From contig JAMJFZ010000818.1 in assembly GCA_026225945.1 (NCBI GenBank), forward strand, positions 6,189,501-6,253,500: a DNA stretch of 64,000 bases, read 5' to 3'. A program made the position numbers and the translations under genes. The notes beneath the pieces were generated by a model, which was given only the letters and a program-made list of their open reading frames with translations, ran no database searches and was not told where the DNA came from. Source of the DNA: Cricetomys ansorgei (lineage: Eukaryota; Chordata; Mammalia; Rodentia; Nesomyidae). This document shows positions 1 through 10,884 of this stretch, in pieces (position 1 is the stretch's first letter; each line of letters opens with the position of its first letter).

Positions 1-225
1 ATGCCAGGATGTGCCTTTGTAATCCCAAGGCTTGGGGTGTGGGAGGGGGAAGAGTGAGACCCCTTGAGCTCATTGGCCAGCCAGACTAGTCCAGTCAGCA
101 AGCTCCAGGGTCAGTGGGAGATTCTTTCTCAAACAGCAAGGTGGCAAGCAATGGAGGAAGACACCTGATATCATTCTTCATCCTCCACACACATATGTAC
201 TCACATGCATACACACATGCACACA
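1..225 (+). mobile_element. Long tRNA-derived SINE (B4/RSINE1-like), 5' part outside window
   Basis: The segment has the body typical of this muroid SINE: 'gctcattggccagccagac', then a 'tgggagattctttctcaaac' block matching the usual 'gagagaccctgtctcaaa', then a CA-rich tail. The window starts inside the element. Non-coding; family name from memory. Confidence 0.7.
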
Positions 226-237
226 ATGAACATCTTT

Positions 238-240
238 AAC

Positions 241-274
<34 letters not shown>
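238..274. repeat. (CA)n microsatellite
   Basis: Almost pure AC dinucleotides form the tail of the SINE at the window start. Short open frames on the minus strand here are dinucleotide artefacts. Confidence 0.95.
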
Positions 275-276
<2 letters not shown>

Positions 277-373
277 CAAAGGTCCATGTTGTTCCATGGG
301 AGGTGGTCTCAGTAGTCCCCACTTTAGGAGAGTGACAATGTGAACCAGGAACGGGGAGGCAATGGGCAAAGCC

Positions 374-709
374 CATTGTAGTATTACACTGCTGTGTGGG
401 CTCACCGGAACGACAGGGAGGCATTGTTATATGTGCACTCCCTGCCAGACCTCAGCAGAGGGAACCACCGTCATGGCCAGCACTATGCTGGACAGTGGAA
501 CCTCGAGCATCTGAGCTCGGGTGTTTTTATTGATTCAGAACTCCTCGGGTGTTCTACTGATAGCACCGGCAGATCCTATGCAATCAAACATCCCCTACAT
601 AAATCCAACACCTACATACAATACAAAATGCCAAGACCTAGGCAACCCCTCACCCAACAGTGCATAAAACAGTTATTATATGCATAACTAAAAATAAACT
701 TCCACAACA
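374..709 (-). mobile_element. LTR of an ERV-type element, copy 1
   Basis: Read on the minus strand this begins TGTTGTGGAAG, carries an AATAAA signal near the middle, and matches the segment at 26546-26886 along its length (shared landmarks: 'gatagcacc/gatagcaca', 'ctgagctc'). The distal end is slightly decayed (CATTGTAG where copy 2 has the complement of CTACAACA). No target-site duplication is visible on this copy. A 97-residue open frame on the plus strand is incidental. Confidence 0.65.
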
Positions 710-1205
710 GATTGAGTGACCTAGACAAATAGAACAAATCGGGTATAGACGAATCTGAACATATAGATTATACAGGGGATTTGTTAGATTGGCCAATCAA
801 CAATGGCTGCCCCCAGTGAATAAGCAAAGAGCTCAGTTCAAGAAGCCAGAGGCCTCAGAACAAAGGCGGCCTCTGATGCAGCCCCACTCCAAGGCTGAAG
901 ACCCGGGACTCCATGGAGAGTCACCAGTGCTGAGTCAGCAGTAAAAGGCTGAGAACAGGGAGTCCGATGTCCATGCTGAGGGCAGCAGCAGTAAAGGGAC
1001 TCTCCCATGAGGACTGGAGCGGCTGCGGGGCTGGCTGACTTCCTCTTCTTCCACTTTTTATTCCGATTGGGTAGCCGGCCCGTTGGACATGGTGTCACAG
1101 TCTTTCTCCATGCACCAATCATTTCTGTAAACATTCCCACACACCTTCCCAGGGGTGTACCTTACCTCCAAGATACTCCTCAATCCAGTAAAATTGACAA
1201 TTGCG
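710..1205 (-). mobile_element. Old LTR-like remnant next to LTR copy 1
   Basis: On the minus strand the text recalls MLT/ERVL-type LTR sequence ('ggggctgcat', 'ctgaggcctctgg', 'gggggcagccattgttga'). No polypurine tract precedes the neighbouring LTR, so this is probably a separate older repeat and not its internal region. It contains a perfect palindromic TGCTGAGTCAGCA at 928-940. Confidence 0.4.
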
Positions 1206-1208
1206 ATT

Positions 1209-1347
1209 AACTATCAAAGGCCCAAGAAGATGGCTCAGTACGTAAAGTACTTAACTTAAAAGCAAGAGGACCTGAGTTTTGATCCCCAAAAGTCGGGCAC
1301 GGTGTGCGTGCCTGGAATCCTAGCACTGGGGAGGTGGAGACAAACTG
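1209..1347 (+). mobile_element. Long tRNA-derived SINE, 5' half, split by an insertion
   Basis: The tRNA-like head 'gatggctcagtacgtaaag' and the middle 'gcactggggaggtggagaca' are present. The element stops abruptly and resumes at about 1700 ('gatggattcctggagctctg'). A later element was therefore inserted into it. Confidence 0.65.
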
Positions 1348-1699
1348 TATTAGTTACTTTTCAGTTGCTACGATGAAACACCGTGGCCAAGGCAACTTAT
1401 AGGAGGGTTTATTTTGGCTAACGGTTCCAGAGGATCAGAGTCCATAATGGTGGGGACAGCGCAGCAGCAGGCTGGGTGGCAGGAGTGGGGAGATAAGAGT
1501 CAGCGTCTCGATCTGCAAGGATGAGCGGAGTGAGAGAGCTGGATATGGAATAGGGATTTTAGTCCCATGCCCTCTTCTAGTAACATATTCCCTCCAGCAA
1601 TGCATACCTTCTAAACCTCCTGAGACATTGCCACCAGCCAAATGTTGAGGTGCTGGAGACTGGTGGGGTGGAGGGTGCATGTATCATCCAAACCACCAT
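1348..1699 (-). mobile_element. MaLR-type LTR inserted in a SINE
   Basis: It starts with the complement of a MaLR 3' end ('ttgctacgatgaaacaccg', 'gggtttattttggc') and runs to 'aaccaccata'. It sits precisely between the two halves of the flanking SINE, which fixes the order of insertion. No clear target duplication is seen. Confidence 0.6.
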
Positions 1700-1974
1700 A
1701 CAGATGGATTCCTGGAGCTCTGTGGCCAGTCAGTCTAGCCAGATCAGTGAGTTCCAGGCTTGGTGCAAGACCCTGCCTCATTAATATGGGAGGCATTGAG
1801 ATGGGTCAGTGGGTACTTGCTGGGTACTCAGTGGGTACTCAGAGATACTCACTGCCAAGCCTGACAACCTGAATTTGATCCATAGGACCCACATAATGGA
1901 GAGAGAAAATTGACTCCCACAAGTTATTCTCTGGTCTCCACACCTATGCCATAGCTCACACACACCCACACACA

Positions 1975-1975
<1 letters not shown>
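1700..1975 (+). mobile_element. SINE 3' half followed by a second tRNA-derived SINE
   Basis: Positions 1700-1795 complete the split SINE. From about 1796 a second SINE follows ('aagcctgacaacctgaattt', 'ggacccacataatgg', 'actcccacaagttattctct'). Its CA tail passes directly into the GATA array. Confidence 0.6.
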
Positions 1976-2221
<246 letters not shown>

Positions 2222-2277
2222 TAGAAACATAGACCTCTGATCTCCAGAGCACACATGTGCATGCATATACATGTACA

Positions 2278-2279
2278 CA

Positions 2280-2315
<36 letters not shown>
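2278..2315. repeat. (CA)n microsatellite
   Basis: A pure CA tract in the SINE tail distal to the GATA array. Confidence 0.95.
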
Positions 2316-2318
<3 letters not shown>

Positions 2319-2319
2319 A

Positions 2320-2955
2320 TTACCCACCAGAGTGACCATAGCGAGCATTCATAGATTGGTCCTGCCAAGACCTTTGGGAGAGCAGATGGGAAGAATCAAA
2401 GATGCATTCATTGGCCCCGCCTCCTAGAGAGCCAGGGCATCCTCTTCCTTCCAGCCACCCATGCAGAAGCCTCTCTACATGGCTCAACTACAGCAGAGAA
2501 AGCCCAGGGATAGAGTCCAGGTGGTGACTCTCGGAAAGGTGGGGCTCTGTCCCCATTAGTGGAGGGGGGGGGCGCTTGGCAGCTCCATCCCCTTGACAGC
2601 TGCATCAGCAGCCAGAAGCACACTTCCTCTTTTGAAACAACCTGCCATGTCTCCCTCCTCTAGACATAGTACTCTCTCTCAGTAGGCTATGTTTATGGAA
2701 ATCATCTCCCACCGTCTCCCCAACTCTGCACAGACAATGGAGCATCCTAAACTCTTTACCTGGTCAGCCCAGGACCTTAAACGATGAGATGATGCCTGCA
2801 GGTGGCATCTCCTTTTCTTCAGGGCACCTGGCTCCTTCCCAGGCTCAGTAGCAAAGCCACATTTACAAAACTTTCCACTCTCAAGCAGCTGTGAGAGAGG
2901 GGGAAGAGGAAAGGGAGGGGGCCTGGCTGCTGGCAGCAGGTGGAGGTGCTACTTC
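2320..2955. other. Unique sequence without a recognisable gene
   Basis: No repeat consensus and no convincing exon is recognised. It contains a short G8 run near 2565. 2600-2900 could hold an old degenerate repeat. Confidence 0.4.
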
Positions 2956-2957
2956 AT

Positions 2958-3045
2958 ACAAGAAAAGAAACCGAAAGAAACGTTGGGGACCCAGGATCAC
3001 ACAGTGAGTTCCAGGCAGGGCCCAGCTGCTCGGTTGTGCAGGGGT
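2958..3045 (-). mobile_element. MIR fragment
   Basis: The order 'gaaaccgaaagaaacg...ggatcacacagtgag' matches the reverse complement of the MIR core ('gaaactgag...gtcacacagc'). It is diverged, as expected of a pan-mammalian SINE. Confidence 0.5.
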
Positions 3046-3299
3046 CTGGGGACACACACCCTACAGCCTCTGGAGAATTGCCGTTCGGCTCTGAAGGTTT
3101 GTGCCCTTGGGCTTCTGTGCTATGTTGTGACAGAAGCAGAAAGGAGCCACACACCGCTCCTGCCCATGGGGAAACCTGTGTGTGCATCAGAGAGGATTCT
3201 GTCCGAGAAGGACCTAGAGGACTCAGGAGAAGTGGGGTGAGCCTCTGTACACTCTGGGTAGGGTAGTGAGGGGCGTGTCTATGCTGGGTGCAAGCACAA

Positions 3300-3600
3300 G
3301 TGATACATTGTAACCATAAAACCAACTATGATTAGCTACAACTAAAAACAGTCTACCAGCAATGCCGTTCTACACAATGCCAGCAATCAATCGCCTTCTC
3401 CCTGGACGGTAATCTTGGGTAGGTGTAAGCTGCAAACAATTGCTGGGGTGACTGTTGGATTTTAATAATATATATGTGAGCCTCAAATCAGTGTGTTGTT
3501 TATTACTTGAACATAGGAACTCACTCAGAGAACCCTGCTCCAGGATGTGCCCACAAAGCAAACCTTCCCAGACGCATGCCTTGTTTCAAGAATGAGTTGC
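3300..3600. other. Unique AT-rich stretch, possible conserved non-coding DNA
   Basis: This non-repetitive sequence has several homeodomain-type cores ('caatcaatcg', 'aacaattgct', 'taataatata') and no SINE or L1 signature. Alignment to other mammals would be needed to call it an enhancer. Confidence 0.25.
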
Positions 3601-3636
3601 CATAGCAACAAAACAAGGCCACCCACTCTGGCTACT

Positions 3637-3832
3637 TCTAGTGGTCTTAGCCCAGGCAATTAGGCAAGAAAAAGAAATGAGCAGTATCCAGATGGAAAAG
3701 AAATACGATTGTTCCTATTCTCAGGTGGCGAGGCTTTGTAGAAAACCCAAGGAATCCACTAAAAACTATCACAAGTAATAAATGAGTTCAGCAAGCTTGA
3801 AAAACATGAGATCAATAGATAAAAATCAATCA
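3637..3832 (+). mobile_element. L1 ORF2 fragment (reverse-transcriptase region)
   Basis: The landmarks 'gcaattaggcaagaaaaag', 'aaggaatccactaaaaact' and 'aataaatgagttcagcaag' match, in order, the part of mammalian L1 ORF2 just downstream of the RT active site. Frames are broken and the copy is dead. It is probably the 5' piece of the L1 that resumes at 4796. Confidence 0.75.
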
Positions 3833-4063
3833 GGGTGGGCCAAACTATAGAGGGTTGGGATGCCACACTTTAATGAAAATTGCTGTGCCCAGAGAATTCA
3901 GGGAGGTGTAGAGCATCTGAAGAGTTATTAATAAAATATTGATATAGTTAATTTCTCTAGTCAGGTACTTCAAAATTATACAGGCCATGTCTATTTCTAT
4001 GCTGTCAGTTAACTTCAGCATTTCCTGATGCAAACAAAGTGCTGAAGGAAGTGTGTGAGTGTG

Positions 4064-4101
<38 letters not shown>

Positions 4102-4150
4102 GAGTTGTTTGAATATGTGTTTGAGTTTTTAAGTTTAAATGCATGAGTTT

Positions 4151-4189
<39 letters not shown>

Positions 4190-4215
4190 AACATGTGTGA
4201 GTGTGTTTGTGTGAA
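4064..4215. repeat. Two (GT)n tracts with GT-rich spacer
   Basis: GT runs at about 4068-4100 and 4155-4188 are separated by 'gaatatgtgtttgagttttt'-type sequence. They lie between the two L1 pieces. Confidence 0.9.
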
Positions 4216-4329
4216 GGATGTGTGTTTGCATGAGTGTGTGAGTCCTGTGGGAGGATAGAAGTGTGAAAGTGTTTGAATGTATGAGTATACTGTGAAAATG
4301 TACGTGTGTATGTGATTTAAAGTTAGTTC

Positions 4330-4795
4330 TGGTTAGCTTTTTAATCAAGTTCTGTCAACTTGATACAACCTTAAGTCATCTGAGAAGACAGTCTTGATTG
4401 GGGAGTGGCCTAGATCAGATTGGCCTGTGGGCATGTCTGTGGGGAATTGTTTTGATTATGAATTGATGTGAGAGGGCCCAGCCCACTGTGGGTGGTACCA
4501 TTCCCTAAGCAATTGGTCCTGAACTGTGAGAAAGCTAGCTGAGCATGAGCCTGGGAGCCAACCAGCCAGCAGCATCCCCCATTGTTCCTGCTGGACTTCT
4601 TTGTCTGACTGAGTTCCCTGATCAGAGATAATGGAGTGTGGAATAGCAAGTAGGAACTTGAACCACCTTCAAGTTCCTGCTTCAGTGATGAGCTATAATG
4701 TGCAAATGTAAGCAGAAATAAAATCTTTCCTCTTCTGCATTGCTTTTGGTCAGAGTGTTTTGTCACAGCAACAGAAATGAAAGTAGGACACCATG
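4330..4795 (+). mobile_element. MaLR-type LTR inside a broken L1
   Basis: It begins 'tctgtcaacttgatacaacc' and includes 'cccagcccactgtgggtgg', an AAATAAAA signal region near 4718 and the 3' end 'gtcacagcaacagaaatga'. L1 ORF2 sequence lies on both sides, so this LTR likely landed in the L1. Confidence 0.65.
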
Positions 4796-6105
4796 GTAAC
4801 AAAAACAGCATGGGACCAGCCCCAGGGCAGGCACACACACATCAATGAAACACAATAGAAGGACCAGCTATAAACCTACATGGCTACAGACACCTGATTT
4901 TTGCAAAGATGCAAACATACATTGTTTTTCTTTCGATAGCATCTTAAACAGAAAGTACTGGGAAAATTGGATAGTTTCCTGTAGAAGAATGAAACTAGAC
5001 TCTTATCTCTCACCCTGCATCAAATCAACTCCAGATGGATCTTAATGTCAGACCTGGAATTCTGAAACTGCAAGAGAGAAAACACTTCAAGATACTGCTG
5101 TAGGTGCCTACCCTCTCTGCACAGGACTGGGTCTCTCAGAAAATGATGACAACGGGAGATCAGAGTGCCGGGGTATTACAAACTTCTGCACAGCAAAGGA
5201 AGCTATCAAATGAATGGCCAGCCTACAGAATGAAGGAAAACGGCTCTTCTCGCTCTCCACCTGATGGAAGACTCACATCTGAAATAGTCAAAGAAGCTTA
5301 AAGACCTAAACAGAAAGCCATCAAACTTCCCAGTCAATAAATGGTCTGTGTAATTGAAGACAGAGTTTGCCAAATACAAAATGCAAATGGCCAATTATCA
5401 GGAAAAACAAATGTTGGCCCACACTCACCATCAGAGATGCAAATTAGAAATATATTGCGATTTCATCTCACCCCAGTCAGAACGACGCGGTTATCGAGAG
5501 AACAAATGGCAACAAATGCTGTCGAGGATGGGGTCAAAAAGGGACCCCCTGCACACCACTAGCGGAAGTATAAATGGGAGCAGCCAGACTTGAACAGAGA
5601 TCTACCATAGAAGCAAGCGAGACCGCGCCTGCTTACTCAGAGGATGCCAAATCAACACATCACAAAGACACTCGCCCACGAGTGTTTCTTGCAGCGCCAA
5701 CTCGGTCACTAAGTCACTGAAGCTGACCTAGAGGCCCATCGACAGAAGAATAAATAAAGTACTTGTAGTTTGCATGCACAGTGGGACTATTTCCGGCCGT
5801 AAAGAAGAATGATGCGGTGTGCTATGATTTGCAGGGAAGTGGATGCCGTATCACGCAAAGGAAGTCCATCTCAGAAAGGCAGATGCCACGTTGGTCTTTC
5901 GTTTGTGGGTCCTGGGTTTTATATAGATACACAGACTCACACCTGTCCAGATAATGTGAAAATAGAAGCGGAAACCATCAGATCGGTGGGGGAAGGGAGA
6001 GGGGCAGTGGGAATTCGGGAAATGTGCACAAAGTATGTTTCATGAAAATATGCTTGCGTGGAAATGGCCTCATGTCGCCAGAATAATAAAACAAGGGGTA
6101 CAACA
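4796..6105 (+). mobile_element. Truncated, decayed L1, ORF2 3' end and 3' UTR
   Basis: The conserved L1 order is visible: 'aacaaaaacagcatgggacc', 'cctgatttttgcaaagatgc', 'tgtagaagaatgaaactaga', 'acttctgcacagcaaagga', 'tttcatctcaccccagtcag', 'agcggaagtataaatggg', 'ggcccatcgacagaagaata'. The homology then runs into a 3' UTR-like G-rich block and an AATAAAACA end. Several internal deletions and stops show it cannot encode protein. Confidence 0.85.
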
Positions 6106-6111
6106 ACACAC

Positions 6112-6425
6112 TTGGGCTGGGGAGACGGCTCAGAGGATAAGAGTGTTTGGTGCACAAGCATGAAGACCCGAGTTCAGATCCCAGCCCCCACATAACAAGC
6201 TATGCATGGTCCCACACAGGCCTAGAACCCCAGCACCAAAGGGAAGGAGCAGAGACAGGGGGATCACTGTGACTTGCTGGCTGCCAGGCTACTTGAAAAA
6301 CATAAGCTCCAAGAGATCCTGCCTCAAAGGAGCAGGGTAGAGACAGACAGAGGAGGGCTTCCAACGCTCCCGCACAGACGTGTTGCCCAGGCAAACACGC
6401 ACATACACATGCACACAGTACAGAA
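6112..6425 (+). mobile_element. Long tRNA-derived SINE
   Basis: Head 'cttgggctggggagacggct', middle 'cccagcaccaaagggaagg' and 'gactt gctggctgccaggct', then a CA tail ('acgcacatacacatgcac'). It lies directly after the L1 3' end. Confidence 0.75.
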
Positions 6426-6429
6426 GAGC

Positions 6430-7084
6430 ACGTTTAATTTTACACGAAGTAAAATATTCTAAGGCTTAAATTAGAGAAGTCTAAGTATGCTCGGGCTCAG
6501 AGAGTCATCCGGTGTTTCATGTAACGGCACGGTCACACATCAGCTCTCGCAGTGTTGACAGGTGAGTGTCACGTCACTCTCAGATGGCTCGTATCCCTGT
6601 CGGCTGGACTGATCTTGTAAAACCGGTGCCTGGCTGAACCTTAGGGGAACTACACGGGCGTGCGCGCACACATACCCAGAGAGGCCTCATAAAAGCCCAG
6701 ACTGCTATAAAGCAGCTTGAGAACCACTGAAGTGTACATGCCTGTGTTTAAAGTGGCCCATTCCATAAGCCTCAACATTCGTATTTTTAATGAGGCCTGA
6801 CTTTCCCACTCAAGCACCCTGTGCTAAAAACAGGCATAACTCAGGGCCATTGCCGGGTGTTCCCAGATGCTGTCTCTAAAAGCAAAGTGATGGGGGGAGG
6901 GGAAGGGAAGGGAAAAAAAAAACAAAAAGCAATTGGCGGACATGGTGATGGATGCACAGGGCTTCGTAGCTTCCATTTTTAAAACCTGGAAACCAGACGC
7001 AAAGATCAGGCCACTCTGAAGTTCCACGCGGAGGGGGCAGATCGGCTTGATGGAACACCTTTCAGGCCTCAGGTAACCCAGAGC
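6430..7084. other. Unique sequence, no gene recognised
   Basis: It contains a few CpGs near 6500-6670 and an A9 run near 6917. No repeat family and no plausible exon is recognised. Confidence 0.4.
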
Positions 7085-7330
7085 GTTTTAAAGCCTAATC
7101 AGTTACACACTGGTAATACAGTCCCCAAAGACAAACAAGGCATCCATTATGCACCAGCCCGATCGCTCACACACACTGCTGGTCATTACGTGATTGTTCA
7201 TTATTGATGTGGATCTGTGAGCGTATCCGCCACCCTGAAATGGATGTAATGTGCCAATTACCCTAATGCTGATTAACTGAAGGGGAAAATGACGGTCAGG
7301 TTTCAGCCACTGTCTTGTCCCCATCCCTCT
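7085..7330. promoter_or_regulatory. Candidate conserved non-coding element
   Basis: A repeat-free block is dense in homeodomain-type cores: ATTACGTGATTG at 7184-7195, TTATTGAT at 7201-7208, CAATTA at 7255-7260, CTAAT at 7263-7267 and GATTAAC at 7271-7277. This composition is typical of developmental enhancers and unlike the decayed repeats around it. No conservation data are available here. Confidence 0.35.
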
Positions 7331-7484
7331 GGTATGGAAAAATAAAGCAGGAAGTGGGATGATTCTTCCTGGGCCCAACATCATCTGCCAAGTACAAAAG
7401 ACGGTGCCTCTGTAGGGGAAAATAGGCCAATGAGGCTGGGGCCAAACCTTTCAGTTCTTCCAAGTAGCACCTCTCCTTAAAAAA

Positions 7485-7486
<2 letters not shown>

Positions 7487-7515
<29 letters not shown>

Positions 7516-7792
7516 CATGTATGTATGTGTGTGTGAGCATATATGTATTTGTGTGCATGCATATGTGGGTACATGTATGTGTATGTGTGTGCATGTATGT
7601 ATATGTGTGTATTGTGTGCATGTATGTATGTGTATGTATGTGTATGTATGTGTGTGCATGGATGTGTGTGTGCATGGATGTGTGTGTATGTGTGTGCATG
7701 CATGTGTGTGCATGTATGTGTGTGTATGTGTGTGCATGCACATGTGTATGTGTGCATGCACATGTGTGTGTGTGCATAGTCATGTGTGTGAG
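7487..7792. repeat. (GT)n-derived array with GCATGTATG variants
   Basis: About 300 bp of TG repeats are interrupted by 'gcatg' and 'tatg' variants. Open frames on both strands (Cys-Val or His-Thr rich) are artefacts. Confidence 0.95.
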
Positions 7793-7824
7793 TGCAGGCA
7801 CACATGTGCCATAATGCACGTGTC

Positions 7825-8095
7825 ATGATGCACGTGTGGAAGTCACAGAGCAACCTTGGGTGTTGGTCCTTACCTTCCACCTTGCTTGAAACAGCCCGCT
7901 GTGCACAGCTGCACACACACACTAGCCGGCTCACAAGCTTTTGAGTTTCCTGTCTGCATCTCCCTTCTTACCACAAAAGAGCTGGAATTCCAGACACCTG
8001 CTACTTCATCCTGATTCGAGTGGGTTCTGGAGACCCGAACTCAAGTCCTCTCATTGCAGGAAAAGCACAACACCCACTGAGCCATCTCCCCAGCC
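7825..8095 (-). mobile_element. tRNA-derived SINE, reverse orientation
   Basis: The minus strand reads tail to head. On the plus strand it ends with 'cactgagccatctccccagc', the complement of the 'gctggggagatggctcag' head. The preceding CA/GT array is its tail. Confidence 0.7.
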
Positions 8096-8164
8096 CAGTG
8101 CTCCTGCCTCAACCTACAATTGTTGCACAAATGTGCCAATCAATACCTGCATGCTGTTACTGCT

Positions 8165-8860
8165 GTAGGTTAAATTTCAAGGTATCTTTACCCCAAGTGA
8201 GACAGACAGCCGACTATATAGTACTTCATAACTCAAGCTATCAAGAATTTCTGAGTCTATTGCCAGCCTACAGATGGGAAAACTTCCTTCTTTGATGGGA
8301 GCCACACTTTCTGGAAGAATTAAATAGGAACGTTACAGCATTAACAAAAGAAGGGAAGGAAGAAAATATATATATACAAAACAAGTCAAGGGTCATTTAT
8401 GCTCGCCATAATGAAAAGCCAATGGGCCTTTCAGCAGGCGATTTTTTTTATTAGTGGAGAGAGGTCGCAAACATAGACACATGGATGCCTTTCTAGAATG
8501 TTCTCTGTATAGGGAGATGGCGGGGAAACGATGTGAAATTAAGAGGCAGCAGCCTGCAGGGGCAAGAGAGAGCAATAACGTCATAAAAGTCTAAATGTAC
8601 GTAAAACATGATCAAGGGTCCAAAGTTCTGACCAATTGGTGCTGCTATTTTGAAGGGGTGTTCACGGGCACAATGGCAGTTAGGTGTGGCATCTGGGAGA
8701 AGAGTGGTATTATTAATTCTCAGATCGATAGTTTGTGAAGTGCCTTTTTGCTGTCCCAAGCGTGTGACTACTGCTCTGGTAAGGAATGATTTTCTTAGCG
8801 TCAGAAGCAGCAACAGCTACAGGGGATGGCTCTCTGGAGGGGAAGACAGGAAGGGGGCTG
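8165..8860. promoter_or_regulatory. Candidate conserved non-coding block
   Basis: Repeat-free sequence with clustered motif-like words: a CRE/CDX-like AACGTCATAAA at 8577-8587, a DR1-like GGGTCCAAAGTTC at 8616-8628, a CCAAT box in ACCAATTGGT at 8631-8640, and ATTAATTC/ATCGAT near 8713-8728. No open frame has exon-like features. Regulatory function is inferred from composition only. Confidence 0.33.
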
Positions 8861-9270
8861 GTGAAGAAGGGGTCATTGAAGAGACAGATGCGTGCCTCCC
8901 CTGGGTGCCTGTTCTCATTTCATTTGGTTTTTGGCACTGTGGAAATGTCTGGAAAGGGCATTGGTATGGAGGCTGAGCGCCCCTCCCCCCACTGGGAAAA
9001 TCTCAGCCTCCCATCTTTCCCTGTCTCTGACAGCTTTAGGGGGCTTTGGGATCCTTTAAGTTAGTGTGGAAAGCTAGCGTTTGTCACTGGACGGGAATGG
9101 AGGATGGGAAATGTGTGCAGACATGCAGAGAAGGTTTGGGAGACAATGGGGAAGAAAAGGGGGAGTGCAGAAAGCAAGCTGGGGACTGGGGGAGTGGGAC
9201 TCACCTGAGAAGCAGCATCAAGTTCTTTAGCTGGGACATGGGTCCTCGGGCTGCTGCGAGCTCAGATTGA
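8861..9270. other. Unique sequence, no gene recognised
   Basis: Moderately G-rich, with many GGGAAG-type words. No known repeat and no credible splice-site pair was found. Confidence 0.35.
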
Positions 9271-9276
9271 GATTCG

Positions 9277-9283
9277 TATATTC

Positions 9284-9334
<51 letters not shown>

Positions 9335-9456
9335 CCCTCCTTGCCCCCCTCTCCCTTCTTTCACTCCCTTCCTCTTGTTCTCCCTCCACTCTTCCAATTT
9401 TCTCTCTCCTCCCTCCCTCCCTCCCTTCTTTCTCTCTTTTGGTGTGTGTGTGTGTG
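9277..9456. repeat. (TC)n and polypyrimidine tract, then (GT)n
   Basis: Pure CT dinucleotides at about 9280-9330 are followed by CCTCCCT-rich pyrimidine sequence to 9440 and a short GT run. It lies at the tail side of the reverse SINE that follows. Confidence 0.93.
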
Positions 9457-9715
9457 TTTACACATTTACACGGGTGCTTGTGAAGGTCAACGAGAGCCAT
9501 TGAGTGTCTTCCACACTGAACCTGGAGCTCACTAACTCCAGTAGATGGCCCGCAGAATTTAGGGGCCATTCCACCTCTGCCTCTCCAGCGCTAGGGTTAC
9601 AAGCTTATACCACCAACCCAGCTTTTTATATGAGTTTGGGGGGATCTGAACTCGGGTTCTTACACTTGTAAACAAGTATTTTAGTGAGTGAGCCATGTTT
9701 CCCAAGCACATGTGC
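9457..9715 (-). mobile_element. tRNA-derived SINE, reverse orientation
   Basis: The plus strand shows the complement of the SINE body ('acctggagctcactaactcc') and a head-side 'tctgaactcgggttcttaca...agtgagtgagccatg'. Moderately diverged. Confidence 0.6.
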
Positions 9716-9721
9716 ACACAT

Positions 9722-9800
9722 GCACACGTGTACACACACACACACACACACACACTTGATTATTGGGTTTTGTTTGTTTGGTTGGTTGGTTTGGTTTGGT
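9722..9800. repeat. (CA)n and (GTTT/GGTT)n tracts
   Basis: A CA run at 9732-9754 is followed by GTTTGTTTGGTTGGTT. The latter is the complement of the A-rich tail of the adjacent reverse B1. Confidence 0.9.
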
Positions 9801-9930
9801 TTTTAGTAAGAGTAGCATACCGTTATCCTGGTTAGCCTGGAACTTACTAAGTAGTCCAGACCAACCTAGAGCATGTGATCCTCCTGAGAGCTGGGATGAC
9901 AGGCATGAACCACCATGACCAGCCTGCTCT
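9801..9930 (-). mobile_element. B1 SINE
   Basis: It reads 'tcctggttagcctggaactt...tcctcctgagagctgggatgacaggcatgaaccaccatgac', the complement of the B1 core. The orientation agrees with the T-rich stretch on its left. Confidence 0.75.
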
Positions 9931-10880
9931 TTCTATTTCTAAGGCAGTCCTCATTCAGGGAACCCATAGGTAAATATCTGCAGATGGTAGAACCCACGTT
10001 CCAACAAAAGGCTGCCTCCAGGGCATCTCAGGCCCAGAGGCTCCCCTCCCACAGGCGATGAGGCTGGGTAGTTCGTCCCTCCTCCCTCTCCTGCTCCTGG
10101 GAACACTCTCCCCATACGTCGCGCTGGAGTGTGCATACATCTCAGGGCGGGGTTGTGTCTGTTCAAAGGGAGATAAGCCTTCAGAACACTGCACCCACAT
10201 GGATGCCTGCATGGGGGACAGGAGAGGATACCTTCTTTTCTAGGCTCCTCAGGAGGAGTAATTGGGGATGCTGGAGGTCTCCAGAAGGTGGGCAAAGGAG
10301 ACAAAGAGAAAGCGCTGGAAGAATTTTGACTGTACTTGCAAACACTTAGCACTTCTGTCTCCAGATCTATGCTTGGTTCCAAAGCTGCTTTTCATTCCCT
10401 GGGGAAGGTGAGAGCCTGTTGGGACACTAGAGACCCTCAGACAGGAGCGGTGTTGCATGTCATCCAAGAGCTAGATGTCAATGTGAATTCTATTGGAGTC
10501 AGGTTGGTGGTCCCCGGTAAAGAGGTGCCACTAACTCATCATCCAAGCCTAGGGGCATAGGCTCAGGCACCCCACCCCCTTTTTGTTCTCCTACCTTTCC
10601 CCAAAAGCTCATACACCCAGAGAGGAAGTTAGAGAGAGGAGTTATCAGTAGTCACCTTCATTCCAGAAAAGCCAACAGCACCTTGCCTACAAGGACTAAG
10701 AGGGGACTGGGTCGAGCTAGGTTTCAGTCAGACAGAACTACATTTTCTTTTTCCTCGTAACACACAAGGAACCCAGAAGAAAGACATCAAGTAAAACAGA
10801 GATGTTCCTCTGAACGTGTTGCTGTGGGGAGGGGAGGTAAGTAGCCCTCCATCAACTACCCAGCTGCGATCATGTGGATT
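9931..10880. other. Unique sequence, no gene recognised
   Basis: The longest repeat-poor stretch in the first 20 kb. Open frames of 60-143 codons exist on both strands, but none has a recognisable domain, a strong start context or an obvious splice pair. Confidence 0.4.
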
Positions 10881-10884
10881 TGTG

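Noticed and set aside
394..687. 97-codon frame similar in protein sequence to a frame at 26564-26788
   Set aside because: The similarity reflects two copies of the same LTR read on equivalent strands, not a conserved protein.
3637..6105. L1 as a possibly active element
   Set aside because: It is 5'-truncated, split by an LTR and GT tracts, internally deleted and full of stops.
9201..9569. 122-codon Arg/Glu-rich minus-strand frame
   Set aside because: It is generated by the (TC)n and polypyrimidine tract at 9277-9440.
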